NCBI GenBank assembly: GCA_947453205.1
Contig: CANGFT010000021.1
Location: forward strand, 1 to 57,109
DNA length: 57,109 nucleotides
Origin: Beijerinckiaceae bacterium
GTDB lineage: Bacteria; Pseudomonadota; Alphaproteobacteria; Rhizobiales; Beijerinckiaceae
Reading direction: 5' to 3'
Shown: positions 44,380 through 53,722 of the stretch, in pieces
How the letters are laid out: each line of letters starts with the position of its first letter
Position numbering within the stretch: the stretch's first letter is position 1
Position numbers and translations under genes: made by a program
Notes under the pieces: model-generated
Told to the model about the DNA's origin: nothing
Databases searched by the model: none
What the model saw: only the letters and a program-made list of their open reading frames with translations

Positions 44380-44600
44380 GCAGCGCATCAAGGCATGATG
44401 AAAAGCTGGTGCGCATGGCCAACCAGATCGCGGAAAATCTGGGCTCGCAGGCCCATGATGATGCGGTGGCGGCGGTCGCTGAACATCTGCGCGCCTTCTG
44501 GACCCCCAAAATGCGCCGCCAGCTCGTCGATCTCGCGGCTGCCGGTGGGGAGGGCCTTGAGCCCTTGACGCGCGAAGCCGTGCGGCGGCTGGCCGTTTAG
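44376..44600 (+). CDS. fdsD: Formate dehydrogenase delta subunit
   Basis: A 74-residue protein of the FdsD family. It has the typical K-L-V-R-M-A-N-Q-I-A-E-N-L segment and W-T-P-K-M-R-R-Q-L. FdsD is needed for maturation or stability of Fds formate dehydrogenase. The ATG at 44376 overlaps the fdhD stop by 4 bp and has AAGGAG upstream. Its stop codon directly abuts the stop codon of the convergent KAP gene with no bases between. Confidence 0.93.
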   Translation: MSSASRHDEKLVRMANQIAENLGSQAHDDAVAAVAEHLRAFWTPKMRRQLVDLAAAGGEGLEPLTREAVRRLAV

Positions 44601-46580
44601 TCAGGGTGTCGGCAGGCTATAGTCGCGGGCGACCATCCAGGCCGCATGGGCCTGCGCATGGGTGAGCGGCGACGGGCGGAAGGAGTTCAGGGCGGCGAGC
44701 GCTGCGGCGAGGCGCGGCTCGCCGGGGTGGATCTCAAGGGCCTTGCCAGGCTCTTCAAGATCCATGGCTGCGCCCATGGCCGCAAGCTCGCCCGAATCCC
44801 CGCCATGGTCGAGGGCCAGCATCAAGGCGAGCGCGCTGGTGTCGGGGGTCATGGGGCGGGCGATGCGCCAGCAGTTGAGATAGCGCTTCACCGCACGGGG
44901 CGTGTCGCCAGCCATGCCCGCGAGTTTGCTGACGAGATGGGACTCGATGACCTTGATCGGCGCATCGAGCGCGCTGGACGAGGCGTCGACAGGCCTGTCT
45001 TCGGGCAGCGGCGTTGCGCCGAGGAGTTGCTGGGCATAGGTGGCGCTCGCCTGCTGGTTGCGGAGCGTGCGGATATTGAAGGGCGCCTGCACATAGCGCT
45101 CAAGGCGCTGCGCGGCCTCCACCGCGCCTCCCCAGCCCGCGCTGAGCTGCTGCGCATCGGCCGCCATGACGAGGACGACACCGGGTCTGTTGAGGAGATG
45201 ATGGGCCTCATCGACCACCGTCGCGGCCTGCGGGGCGGACAAGGCCTCGAGGCCGTCCAACAGAATGATGACGCGCCTTGGCGCGCCGTCTTCGCCAAGG
45301 CCCGCGGCGATGGCGTCGAGATAGGCTTCGGCGTCCGGACCACCTGCGCTCTGGCCAACTGCGCTCTGGCCACTTGCGCTCTGGCCACTTGCGCTCGGCG
45401 CCCTCTGAGCGAAGGGCTTGTCCGCGCCGCCGACCCGCTCCTGCGCCCGCGCCTCTGCGGCGCGCAGCATCGAGGCCAGCCTGAGCGTCTCATCGCTCAT
45501 TTGCGCGATCACGTTCGATTGACGGGCGATTTCGCCGTCGATCTCCGCCCTGCTGGCGCGCGCATCCTGTTCCAGCAGCCGCAGCCCCCGGGTCATCGGC
45601 AGGGCGAAGCGCAGGGCGCGCCAGATGTTGAGCGCGAGGCAGAAAGCGCCGAGGCCCATGGCGCCGTAGCTGATGTGCAAGAACCCTGGCGCATGCGCTT
45701 CGACCCAGTCGACGACGCCAGCGGCGCCCTCGGCGACGCCGCGAAGCTCCGTCAACCCCGCGCCGCCGGTCTGCGCTGCAAGGGCGAAAACCCAGGAGAG
45801 GCAGGCCAGCAGGGCCGCGAAGACAAGCAGGCGCGTCTGCCCGGCATAGGCCCAGAGGCTGTCGGAGAAGGCGGTGAGCCGTGCGGGCCTTGCTGCGAAA
45901 TCGCGCAAAAGCTCCTTGTAGGTCGCCAGCGCATCGCCAGCGAAGCCGAAGGCCGTCAGCGCCGACTCGAGGCTTTTGCGGTTGCGCCTCGCATAGTCGT
46001 CGAGCTGGCGATGGGCGCCGCCAAACAGCAGGTTTTCGGTCAGGCCGGCGCGGCGCTCCTTCAGTTCGTCGAGCCGCTCGTGGGCAGCGTCCAGACGCTC
46101 GCGCACCTCGCCAAGCCTTGCGCCCGCCTCCTGCGCGGCGGCCTGGGGGTCGGTCGAGCTTTCGAGGGCTGTCGCGGCGAGACGGCCTGCGGCGGTGTGC
46201 GGACCCTTGGCCAGCAGGCTCTTGTGAAGGGCGCTGGCGAGGCCGGTCGCGGCGGGCTGCAAATTGCGTGCGTCGACCGCCACCGTGACGGCTTCGTGGA
46301 GGAAGGGGCTGTCGTCCTCCGCTTGCGCCGCAAGACTGCGGGCGCGCCGACCCAGAGCCTGCAACGCATGGGTCTTGCCGGCGCCGGGGCCGCCGAAGAG
46401 GCCGATGGTCAGAGGGGTCTGGCTCTGCTTGTGCAGGGCGAGGTCCGCAAGAAGGTCAAGCGCCGGGTAAGAGGCGAAGCCCGGCGCCTCCGGCAGGTCC
46501 GCGTGGAACAGGGGCGCGGCGGCTGAGGGGGCGGTGGTCATCGCAGCCGGTCGCTCCATGGCGCCCATCATCTCCGTCAC
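44601..46580 (-). CDS. KAP-family P-loop NTPase with two membrane segments
   Basis: A 659-residue protein with a GTG start at 46580, supported by GGGAGGG about 5 nt upstream. P-loop G63-G-P-G-A-G-K-T70 and a Walker B region V-I-I-L-L-D-G-L-E-A-L (about 440-450). A predicted coiled coil (about 145-185) and two hydrophobic helices (about 248-268 and 305-322) split the NTPase domain, the arrangement of KAP proteins. A short S-G-Q-S-A repeat lies near residue 395-412. KAP NTPases are membrane-associated and often linked to surface or defence functions, but no partner genes are adjacent. Role unknown. Confidence 0.82.
   Translation of the reverse strand: MTEMMGAMERPAAMTTAPSAAAPLFHADLPEAPGFASYPALDLLADLALHKQSQTPLTIGLFGGPGAGKTHALQALGRRARSLAAQAEDDSPFLHEAVTVAVDARNLQPAATGLASALHKSLLAKGPHTAAGRLAATALESSTDPQAAAQEAGARLGEVRERLDAAHERLDELKERRAGLTENLLFGGAHRQLDDYARRNRKSLESALTAFGFAGDALATYKELLRDFAARPARLTAFSDSLWAYAGQTRLLVFAALLACLSWVFALAAQTGGAGLTELRGVAEGAAGVVDWVEAHAPGFLHISYGAMGLGAFCLALNIWRALRFALPMTRGLRLLEQDARASRAEIDGEIARQSNVIAQMSDETLRLASMLRAAEARAQERVGGADKPFAQRAPSASGQSASGQSAVGQSAGGPDAEAYLDAIAAGLGEDGAPRRVIILLDGLEALSAPQAATVVDEAHHLLNRPGVVLVMAADAQQLSAGWGGAVEAAQRLERYVQAPFNIRTLRNQQASATYAQQLLGATPLPEDRPVDASSSALDAPIKVIESHLVSKLAGMAGDTPRAVKRYLNCWRIARPMTPDTSALALMLALDHGGDSGELAAMGAAMDLEEPGKALEIHPGEPRLAAALAALNSFRPSPLTHAQAHAAWMVARDYSLPTP
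45350..45402 (-). repeat. 15-bp tandem repeat inside the KAP gene
   Basis: About three and a half copies of a 15-bp unit (plus strand TGCGCTCTGGCCACT, with one variant) encode S-G-Q-S-A steps. Copies are nearly identical at DNA level, so the array can expand or contract by slippage without a frameshift. It falls in a loop between the second membrane segment and the Walker B motif. Confidence 0.85.
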
Positions 46581-46804
46581 AATAGCCCTCCCGCAGACCC
46601 ACCCGGACAGCCTCCGGGAATCATCGAGACCGATAAGAGGACAAAACGTCCTTGCAAGCCAGAGACTTGGGGGTTTTGCCGCACTATTTCAGGGGTTGCG
46701 GCGGGCTGCGGCCCTCCTGGCGCCACAGCAGCGGCGAAGGTTGCGGTTTTTGAAACCCGGGCCCCCTTCGCCGGGTTCTCCGGTCTATAGGGCCGCCTTT
46801 TCAG

Positions 46805-46826
46805 TGGGAATATGGGACATATCCCA
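46805..46826. promoter_or_regulatory. Imperfect inverted repeat, distal operator candidate
   Basis: Left arm TGGGAATATG and right arm CATATCCCA differ by one inserted A; the core ATATG-N3-CATAT is perfect. It repeats the GGGATATG-type half-site found again at 46849-46856. Probable second binding site for the ArsR-like regulator encoded just downstream. Confidence 0.55.
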
Positions 46827-46850
46827 CAGATCGCCCACTTGACGTTTTGG

Positions 46851-46870
46851 GATATGCGGATAAACATATC
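46851..46870. promoter_or_regulatory. Perfect inverted repeat, probable ArsR-type operator
   Basis: GATATG-N8-CATATC, centred about 36 bp before the ATG of the ArsR-methyltransferase gene. A short symmetrical AT-rich site at this distance suits autorepression by an ArsR-family protein and control of metF-metH. Confidence 0.65.
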
Positions 46871-46896
46871 TTTATATTTCATTCCGGATTGTCTTG

Positions 46897-47889
46897 ATGT
46901 CCAAGCCCGCCGCATTCGCCACGACCCTCGACGCGCTGGAGGCGGCGGGCGAAATCACGCGTCTGCGCTTGCTGGCCTTGCTCGCGGACGCCGAGCTCAC
47001 CGTTTCCGAACTCATGACGATTTTGGGCCAATCCCAGCCGCGCATTTCGCGCCATCTGCGGCTGCTGGTGGAGGCGGGGCTGGTGGATCGGCGGCGCGAG
47101 GGCGCCTGGGCCTTCTTCCGCCTCGCCGATCACGGTCCCGCCGCAGGCCTCGTGCGCGCGGTGCTCAGCCGCATGGATCAGGGCGACCCTGTCCTCTCAA
47201 GCGACCGTTCGCGCCTGACCGAGGTGCGCCGCGCCCGCGCCGAACAGGCGCAGCGTTATTTCGCCGAACAGGCGCCCAACTGGGACCGCATCCGTTCACT
47301 GCATATCGCCGAGAACATCGTGGAGGCCGCCGTGCGCGAGATGGTCGGCGACAAGCCGCTGCACGCCATGCTCGACCTTGGCGCGGGCACCGGGCGCATG
47401 CTCGAGCTTCTCGCGCCGCTGGCCGAACGCGCCGTGGGCGTTGACCAAAGCCCGGCCATGCTGAATGTCGCGCGCACCAATCTCGAGCGCGCGGGCCTGC
47501 GCCATGTGCAGATGCGGCAGGGCGATCTTTATGCGCTGCCGGTGGAGCGCAACGGCTACGATCTCGTCACCATCCATCAGGTGCTGCACTATCTCGATGA
47601 CCCCGGCCGCGCCGTGCGCGAGGCCGCCCATGCGCTGGCGCCGGGCGGACGGCTGCTCATCATCGATTTCGCGCCCCATGCGCATGAGTTCCTGCGCGAG
47701 CAGCACGCCCATCGCCGCCTTGGATTCTCCGGCGAGGAGATTGAGGGCTTCATGGCTGAGGCGGGGCTTGTCGACGTCATGCGCCGCGATCTTGGACCCG
47801 GCGCGGGCGACAAGCTCACGGTCTCGATCTGGCTCGCCCACGACCCCCGCATGGTCGCCGATGAGGTCAAGTTGAAGGAGATTGCGTGA
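46897..47889 (+). CDS. ArsR-family regulator fused to SAM-dependent methyltransferase domain
   Basis: A 330-residue fusion. Residues about 10-85 form an ArsR winged helix (L-T-V-S-E-L-M-T-I-L-G-Q-S-Q-P-R-I-S-R-H). Residues about 145-300 form a class I methyltransferase domain with M-L-D-L-G-A-G-T-G-R-M and G-V-D-Q-S-P-A-M-L. The gene overlaps metF by 1 bp (TGATG). Proteins of this type beside metF/metH are candidates for the SahR role, sensing S-adenosylhomocysteine or SAM to control the methionine cycle. The methyltransferase fold may therefore act only as a ligand sensor. ATG at 46897 was chosen over the TTG just before it. Confidence 0.9.
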   Translation: MSKPAAFATTLDALEAAGEITRLRLLALLADAELTVSELMTILGQSQPRISRHLRLLVEAGLVDRRREGAWAFFRLADHGPAAGLVRAVLSRMDQGDPVLSSDRSRLTEVRRARAEQAQRYFAEQAPNWDRIRSLHIAENIVEAAVREMVGDKPLHAMLDLGAGTGRMLELLAPLAERAVGVDQSPAMLNVARTNLERAGLRHVQMRQGDLYALPVERNGYDLVTIHQVLHYLDDPGRAVREAAHALAPGGRLLIIDFAPHAHEFLREQHAHRRLGFSGEEIEGFMAEAGLVDVMRRDLGPGAGDKLTVSIWLAHDPRMVADEVKLKEIA

Positions 47890-48794
47890 TGGCTCACGAC
47901 TTTCGGCGCCCCAGCCGCTCGCCCCTCGCCAATATCCGCGTCTCCTTTGAATTCTTCCCGCCAAAGAGCGCGGAGATGGAAGCTGCGCTCTGGGACGCCA
48001 TCACGCGCCTTGAGCCGCTTGATCCCAGCTTTGTCTCCGTGACCTATGGCGCTGGCGGCTCCACGCGCGAGCGCACCCATTCAACGGTCGCGCGCATCGT
48101 GCGCGAAACCTCGCTGAAGCCTGCGGCGCATCTCACCTGCGTCGCCGCCACGCGCGAAGAGGTTGATGAGGTCGTGCGCGCCTATCATGCCGCGGGCGTG
48201 CGCCATATCGTGGCCCTGCGCGGCGATCCCGTGAGCGGGCCGGGCAGCGTCTATGAGCCCCATCCCGGCGGCTACGCGACCTCGACGGCTCTGATCGAGG
48301 GCATTCGTCGCCAGGGCGATTTCGAAGTCACGGTCTCGGCCTATCCCGAGAAGCACCCCGAAAGCGCCACGCTCGACGCCGACATAGATGTGCTGAAGGC
48401 CAAGGTCGACGCCGGCGCCACGCGCGCCATCACCCAGTTCTTCTTCGATAACGCCCATTACCTGCGTTATGTCGAGCGCGTGCGTGCGCGCGGCATCAAC
48501 ATTCCCATCGTTCCGGGCATCGTGCCCGTGCAGAACTTCCGGCAGACCGCGAGCTTCGCCAAAAAGACCGGCGCCAGCGTGCCGCAATGGCTGGCGGATC
48601 GTTTCGAGGGGCTGGAGGAGGATCCCGCCACGCGCCGCCTCATCGCCGCCGCCGTCGCAGCCGAACAGGTGCTGGACCTCGTCGATCACGGCGTCACCGA
48701 CTTCCATTTCTACACCATGAACAAGGCCGATCTCGTCTATGCGATCTGCCATTTGCTGGGCTTGCGTTCTCATCTGACCGAAAGGGCCGCGTGA
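47889..48794 (+). CDS. metF: Methylenetetrahydrofolate reductase
   Basis: A 301-residue FAD enzyme reducing 5,10-methylene-THF to 5-methyl-THF, the methyl donor for MetH. Landmarks are S-F-E-F-F-P-P-K (N-terminal strand with the catalytic Glu), [25 protein letters not shown] and T-Q-F-F-F-D-N. It overlaps the upstream ArsR gene by 1 bp and metH by 1 bp, so the three are one operon. Typical length. Confidence 0.97.
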   Translation: MAHDFRRPSRSPLANIRVSFEFFPPKSAEMEAALWDAITRLEPLDPSFVSVTYGAGGSTRERTHSTVARIVRETSLKPAAHLTCVAATREEVDEVVRAYHAAGVRHIVALRGDPVSGPGSVYEPHPGGYATSTALIEGIRRQGDFEVTVSAYPEKHPESATLDADIDVLKAKVDAGATRAITQFFFDNAHYLRYVERVRARGINIPIVPGIVPVQNFRQTASFAKKTGASVPQWLADRFEGLEEDPATRRLIAAAVAAEQVLDLVDHGVTDFHFYTMNKADLVYAICHLLGLRSHLTERAA

Positions 48795-51700
48795 TGGCGA
48801 GTTTCAAGATGGCTGACGGCAAGGCGGCGCGCGCCGCGCTGACCCAGGCCGCGCGCGAACGCATTCTCGTGCTCGACGGCGCCATGGGCACGATGATCCA
48901 GGATCTGCGCCTCGACGAAGCGGGCTTTCGGGGCGCGCTCTTTAAAAACGCCGAGCGTGATCTGCGCGGCAACAACGATCTTCTCAACCTCACCCAGCCC
49001 GACGCCATCCGCGACATCCACCTGAAATATTTTCTCGCCGGCGCCGATCTCGTGGAGACCAACACCTTCTCCTCCACCTCGATCGCGCAGGCCGACTATG
49101 GGCTCGAGGCCCATGTCGTCGATCTCAACCGCACAGGCGCGCGGCTCGCCCGCGAGGCGGCCGATCTCGCCGAGGCGCAGGACGGGCGCCGTCGCTTCGT
49201 CTGCGGCGCCATCGGCCCCACCAACCGCACGGCCTCCATGTCGCCCGATGTCAACGATCCCGGCTTTCGCGCCGTCTCATTCGACGAATTGCGCGTCTCT
49301 TATGGCGAGGCGGCGCAGGCCTTGATCGAAGGCGGCGCTGACGCCATCCTGCTTGAAACCATCTTCGACACATTGAACGCCAAGGCCGCGCTCATCGGCG
49401 TGTGGGAGGCGTTCGACAGGCTGGGCTCGCGCCTGCCGATCCTGTTGTCGGGCACCATCACCGATCTTTCGGGCCGCACCCTGTCGGGCCAGACGCCGGC
49501 CGCCTTCTGGCATTCTCTGCGCCATGCGGAGCCTTTCGCCGTCGGCTTCAACTGCGCGCTGGGCGCGCGCGAATTGCGCCAGCATGTGGCGGAGATTTCG
49601 CGCATCGCCGACACATTCACCCTCGCCTATCCCAATGCGGGCCTGCCCAATGAATTCGGCCTCTATGACGAGAGCCCCGAATATATGGCGGGGATGCTCG
49701 GCGAATTCGCTGAAAGCGGCCTCCTCAACATCATCGGCGGCTGCTGCGGCACCACGCCCGCCCATGTCGCGGCCTTCGCCGACCGCGTGAAGGGCATGAG
49801 CCCGCGCCGTCCGCCCAAGGTCGAGCCGATGCTTCGGCTCTCCGGCCTCGAGCCCTTCACGCTCACCAAAGACATCCGCTTCGTCAATGTGGGCGAGCGC
49901 ACCAATGTCACGGGCTCCGCGCGGTTCCGCAAGCTCATCAAGAACGGCGAATATGCCGCCGCCCTTGATGTGGCGCGCGAACAGGTCGCCAATGGCGCGC
50001 AGATCATCGACATCAACATGGACGAAGGCCTGCTTGATTCGCAGCGCGCCATGGTGGACTTTCTCCATCTCGTCGCCTCCGAGCCCGACATCGCCCGCGC
50101 GCCGATCATGGTCGATTCCTCGAAATTCGAGGTGATCGAGGCCGGCCTGAAGTGCATCCAGGGCAAGGCCGTGGTGAACTCCATCTCCCTCAAGGAGGGC
50201 GAGGCGAAATTCATCGAACAGGCGCGGCTCGTGCGCCGCTATGGCGCAGCCGTCGTGGTCATGGCTTTCGATGAAGCCGGACAAGCCGACACCTTCACCC
50301 GCAAGGTCGAGATCTGCGAACGCGCTTACAAGGTGTTGACGCAGGAAGTCGGCTTCCCGCCCGAAGACATCATCTTCGACCCCAACATCTTCGCTGTGGC
50401 CACCGGCATCGAAGAACATGACAACTATGGCGTCGATTTCATCGAGGCCACGAAGGCCATCCGTGCGCGCCTGCCCCATGCCCATGTGTCCGGCGGCGTG
50501 TCCAATCTGTCCTTCTCCTTTCGCGGCAATGACCCCGTGCGCGAGGCCATGCATTGCGTGTTCCTGTTCCACGCCATCGAGGCGGGGCTCGACATGGGCA
50601 TCGTCAACGCCGGCGCCTTGCAGGTCTATGAGAAGATCCCGCCCGAACTGCGCGAGGCCTGCGAGGATGTGGTGCTCAACCGGCGCGCGTACGCCACCGA
50701 GCGCCTGCTCGCCATCGCCGACACGTTCAAGGGCAAAGGCGTCGAGGCCCGGGAGAAGGATCTCGCCTGGCGGGAGCAGCCCGTCGACAAGCGCATCGAA
50801 TACGCCCTTGTGAACGGCGTCACCGATTTCATCGAGGAGGATGTGGAGGAGGCGCGCCTTGCCCTGCCGCGTCCGCTCGATGTGATCGAGGGGCCGTTGA
50901 TGGCGGGCATGAATGTGGTGGGCGACCTCTTCGGCGCCGGCAAGATGTTCCTGCCGCAGGTCGTCAAATCCGCCCGCGTGATGAAGCAGGCCGTCGCCGT
51001 GCTCATGCCCTATATGGAGGCGGAAAAGGCTGCGGGGGGCGCGGGGCGCTCAAGCGCGGGCAAGATCCTCATGGCCACCGTGAAGGGCGATGTGCACGAC
51101 ATCGGCAAGAACATCGTCGGCGTCGTGCTCGCCTGCAATAATTACGAGATCATCGACCTTGGCGTCATGGCGCCCGCATCGAAAATTCTGGAGACCGCGC
51201 GGCGCGAGAAGGTCGATGTCATCGGCCTCTCCGGCCTCATCACGCCCTCCCTTGATGAAATGTGCTTCGTGGCGAGCGAGATGGAGCGCGAGGGCTTCGA
51301 CGTTCCGCTGCTGATCGGCGGCGCCACCACGAGCCGCGTTCATACGGCGGTGAAGATCCATCCCAATTACCAGCGCGGCCAGAGCGTCTATGTCACCGAC
51401 GCCAGCCGCGCCGTGGGCGTCGTCTCGGCGCTGCTGTCGCCGGACACGCGCGAGGGCTATGTGGAGACCCTGAGGGCGGAATACCGCAAGGTGGCCGAGG
51501 CCCATGCGCGCGCGGAAAGCGAAAAGCAGCGTCTGCCGCTCGTCCGCGCAAGGGCCAACGCCCTGCGCACGGACTGGGCCGCCTATCAGCCGCCAAAGCC
51601 GCTCTTCACGGGCACGCGCACATTGCGCAGCTATGACGTCGCGGAGCTCGCCCCCTATATCGACTGGACGCCCTTCTTCCAGACCTGGGAGATGAAGGGC

Positions 51701-52531
51701 CGGTATCCCGCTTTGCTCGACGACCCACGTCAGGGCGCCGCCGCGCGCAAGCTGTTTGAAGACGCGCAAGAGATGCTCAAGCGCATCATCGACGAGCGCT
51801 GGTTCAATCCCAAGGCTGTGCTCGGCTTCTGGCCCGCGCAGTCCGATGGCGACGACATCGCTCTTTATACGGGGGAGTCGCGGACCGAGGCGCTGACGAG
51901 CCTCCATACCCTGCGCCAGCAATTGCTGCGGCGTGACGGGCGCCCGAACATCGCCCTGTCGGATTTCGTCGCGCCCATCGGCGGGCCTGCCGATTGGGTC
52001 GGCGCTTTCGTGGTCACGGCGGGCGCTGAGGAAGAGAAGATCGCCGCGCGCTTCGCAAGAGCCAATGACGATTACGGCTCGATCATGGTCAAGGCGCTGG
52101 CCGACCGCATCGCCGAAGCCTTCGCCGAGCGCCTGCATGAGCGCGTGCGCCGGGAGTTCTGGGCCTATGCGCGGGATGAGGCGCTGACCCCCGAGGAGGT
52201 CATCTCCGAGGCCTATCGCGGCATAAGGCCCGCGCCCGGCTATCCCGCCCAGCCCGATCATACGGAAAAGCGCACGATCTTTGATCTGCTGGGCGCGGAG
52301 CGGCGCACAGGCGTGACGCTGACCGAGAGCTTCGCCATGTGGCCGGGCTCTTCGGTCTGCGGGCTCTATTTCTCCCACCCCGACGCACATTATTTCGGCG
52401 TGGCGAAAGTGGAGCGCGATCAGGTCGAGGATTATGCAGGGCGCAAGGGCATGAGCGTGGCCGAGGTCGAGCGGTGGCTCGCGCCGGTGCTCAATTATGA
52501 TCCGCTGCGGATGATCGAGGCGGCGGAGTAA
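48794..52531 (+). CDS. metH: Cobalamin-dependent methionine synthase
   Basis: A 1245-residue four-module enzyme making methionine from homocysteine and 5-methyl-THF. Homocysteine/zinc domain (about 15-335) with G-F-N-C and G-G-C-C-G-T; pterin domain (about 360-620) with [11 protein letters not shown]; cobalamin cap and binding domains (about 660-910) with D-V-H768-D-I-G-K and [12 protein letters not shown]-terminal SAM reactivation domain with R-P-A-P-G-Y-P. The start at 48794 ([10 protein letters not shown]) overlaps the metF stop by 1 bp; the longer frame upstream lies inside metF. Full length, with no split. Confidence 0.98.
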   Translation: MASFKMADGKAARAALTQAARERILVLDGAMGTMIQDLRLDEAGFRGALFKNAERDLRGNNDLLNLTQPDAIRDIHLKYFLAGADLVETNTFSSTSIAQADYGLEAHVVDLNRTGARLAREAADLAEAQDGRRRFVCGAIGPTNRTASMSPDVNDPGFRAVSFDELRVSYGEAAQALIEGGADAILLETIFDTLNAKAALIGVWEAFDRLGSRLPILLSGTITDLSGRTLSGQTPAAFWHSLRHAEPFAVGFNCALGARELRQHVAEISRIADTFTLAYPNAGLPNEFGLYDESPEYMAGMLGEFAESGLLNIIGGCCGTTPAHVAAFADRVKGMSPRRPPKVEPMLRLSGLEPFTLTKDIRFVNVGERTNVTGSARFRKLIKNGEYAAALDVAREQVANGAQIIDINMDEGLLDSQRAMVDFLHLVASEPDIARAPIMVDSSKFEVIEAGLKCIQGKAVVNSISLKEGEAKFIEQARLVRRYGAAVVVMAFDEAGQADTFTRKVEICERAYKVLTQEVGFPPEDIIFDPNIFAVATGIEEHDNYGVDFIEATKAIRARLPHAHVSGGVSNLSFSFRGNDPVREAMHCVFLFHAIEAGLDMGIVNAGALQVYEKIPPELREACEDVVLNRRAYATERLLAIADTFKGKGVEAREKDLAWREQPVDKRIEYALVNGVTDFIEEDVEEARLALPRPLDVIEGPLMAGMNVVGDLFGAGKMFLPQVVKSARVMKQAVAVLMPYMEAEKAAGGAGRSSAGKILMATVKGDVHDIGKNIVGVVLACNNYEIIDLGVMAPASKILETARREKVDVIGLSGLITPSLDEMCFVASEMEREGFDVPLLIGGATTSRVHTAVKIHPNYQRGQSVYVTDASRAVGVVSALLSPDTREGYVETLRAEYRKVAEAHARAESEKQRLPLVRARANALRTDWAAYQPPKPLFTGTRTLRSYDVAELAPYIDWTPFFQTWEMKGRYPALLDDPRQGAAARKLFEDAQEMLKRIIDERWFNPKAVLGFWPAQSDGDDIALYTGESRTEALTSLHTLRQQLLRRDGRPNIALSDFVAPIGGPADWVGAFVVTAGAEEEKIAARFARANDDYGSIMVKALADRIAEAFAERLHERVRREFWAYARDEALTPEEVISEAYRGIRPAPGYPAQPDHTEKRTIFDLLGAERRTGVTLTESFAMWPGSSVCGLYFSHPDAHYFGVAKVERDQVEDYAGRKGMSVAEVERWLAPVLNYDPLRMIEAAE

Positions 52532-52554
52532 GGCATCCGCCGCCCGCGCGCGTC

Positions 52555-53601
52555 CTACCGCCCCATGCCCTTCTTCACACGCGCCACGACGGCGGGCGAG
52601 GTGGCGTACATATTGGCGATGATCTGCTGCAATTCTGCGCCTGATGTGGGCACGGCCTCGATGTTCATCTTGCGCGCATCGGCCTGCAGTTCAGGGTCTG
52701 CGATGGTTTCGAGGAAGATCTTGCGCAGGGCCTCGACCCGGTCGGCGGGCACGCCCGGCGGCAGGATGAAGGGGCGGCTGAAGGCGTTCTGGGCGTAGAA
52801 CATCTGCAGGGCCTGCTTGTCCTCATCGCTTTTCGCCAGCGAATAGATCAGCGGCACCTTCATGGCGTTGAGTTCGGGATGGCCCTTGAGGTCTTCCTGC
52901 GCGAAGACGCTGGCGAACATCTCGCCCTTGAGAATGTCGGGATATTGCACCTTCACCGTCGACCAGCCGAGGCCGCAGATGCCCTGCACCTCGTTCTTCT
53001 CGATGGCGAGCGTGACCTCGCGCGAGCCCTGATAGCCCGTCACGAGACGGAACTTCGCGCCAAGCAGGCCCTTCACGATCATGGGGAAGTCGGCGGTGGT
53101 GCTGCCAGGCGCGGTGGCCCCGATGATGAGGTCGGCCTTGAGGAAATCCTCAAGGCTCTTCACGCCGACGTCGCGGCGCAGCAGACAGACCAGAACTTCG
53201 GCGTTGGCGTTGCCGATATAGTTGAACTTCGTGGGGTCATATCCCCTGTGGTTCTCGCTGAGCAGCGGGTCGATGATGACGCTGGGGAATGTGATGCCCA
53301 TGTAAGTCCCGTCCTTGGGGACGAGCGTGTAGAGATTGTTGGCGAGCACATTGCCGCCGGCGCCCGGCACATTCGAGACGACGACCGTGGGCTTGCCCGG
53401 TATATGCTTGCCCATATGGCGCGAGAGCAGGCGGCCGAATGTGTCGAGCCCGCCGCCGGGCGAGGAGCCGACCGCGATGGTCACGGTCTTGTCCTTGTAG
53501 AACCGCGCCAGCGTCTCGTCCTCAAGCGCCATGGCGCCGGAAATGGCGCCCATCATCATGGCGAGCGCAGCCGCCGCGCCCGTTGAAATCCGCGAAACCA
53601 T
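52555..53601 (-). CDS. Bug/TctC-family periplasmic solute-binding protein
   Basis: A 348-residue receptor with a signal peptide (about 1-25, cut near A-M-A-L). It shows the TctC pattern V-G-S-S-P-G-G-G-L-D-T-F, H-I-P-G-K-P-T, V-P-G-A-G-G-N-V-L-A and V-P-K-D-G-T-Y-M-G. The start at 53601 has GGGAG 9-10 nt upstream. It is divergent from another binding-protein gene at 53723, and no membrane subunits are near. It is most similar within this window to the protein at 9247-10254. Ligand unknown, probably a carboxylate. Confidence 0.88.
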   Translation of the reverse strand: MVSRISTGAAAALAMMMGAISGAMALEDETLARFYKDKTVTIAVGSSPGGGLDTFGRLLSRHMGKHIPGKPTVVVSNVPGAGGNVLANNLYTLVPKDGTYMGITFPSVIIDPLLSENHRGYDPTKFNYIGNANAEVLVCLLRRDVGVKSLEDFLKADLIIGATAPGSTTADFPMIVKGLLGAKFRLVTGYQGSREVTLAIEKNEVQGICGLGWSTVKVQYPDILKGEMFASVFAQEDLKGHPELNAMKVPLIYSLAKSDEDKQALQMFYAQNAFSRPFILPPGVPADRVEALRKIFLETIADPELQADARKMNIEAVPTSGAELQQIIANMYATSPAVVARVKKGMGR

Positions 53602-53722
53602 CGAAAATTGCTCCCTGCATGGGCGGCGTTGCCTCGCAAGCCGTCTGCCTGCATGATGCTCTACATCAAATTTCAAAAAGGTGGCGCCCCCGGACGCCGC
53701 CGGTCATCTTCGGGAGGATCTC

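Larger units (their letters stand above)
46581..46896. other. Divergent promoter region between KAP NTPase and ArsR-methyltransferase genes
   Basis: A 316-bp region without a credible gene. The right part (46800-46880) becomes AT-rich and holds two overlapping inverted repeats, listed separately. The left part is GC-rich and shows nothing I can name beyond the KAP ribosome site. Confidence 0.5.

Noticed and set aside
45350-45402. CRISPR array
   Set aside because: The repeats are 15 bp, tandem without spacers, and in frame within a coding gene.
44646-46526. A 626-codon plus-strand frame opposite the KAP NTPase gene
   Set aside because: It is an antisense shadow; the minus strand has a P-loop, Walker B and membrane segments, and this frame has none.
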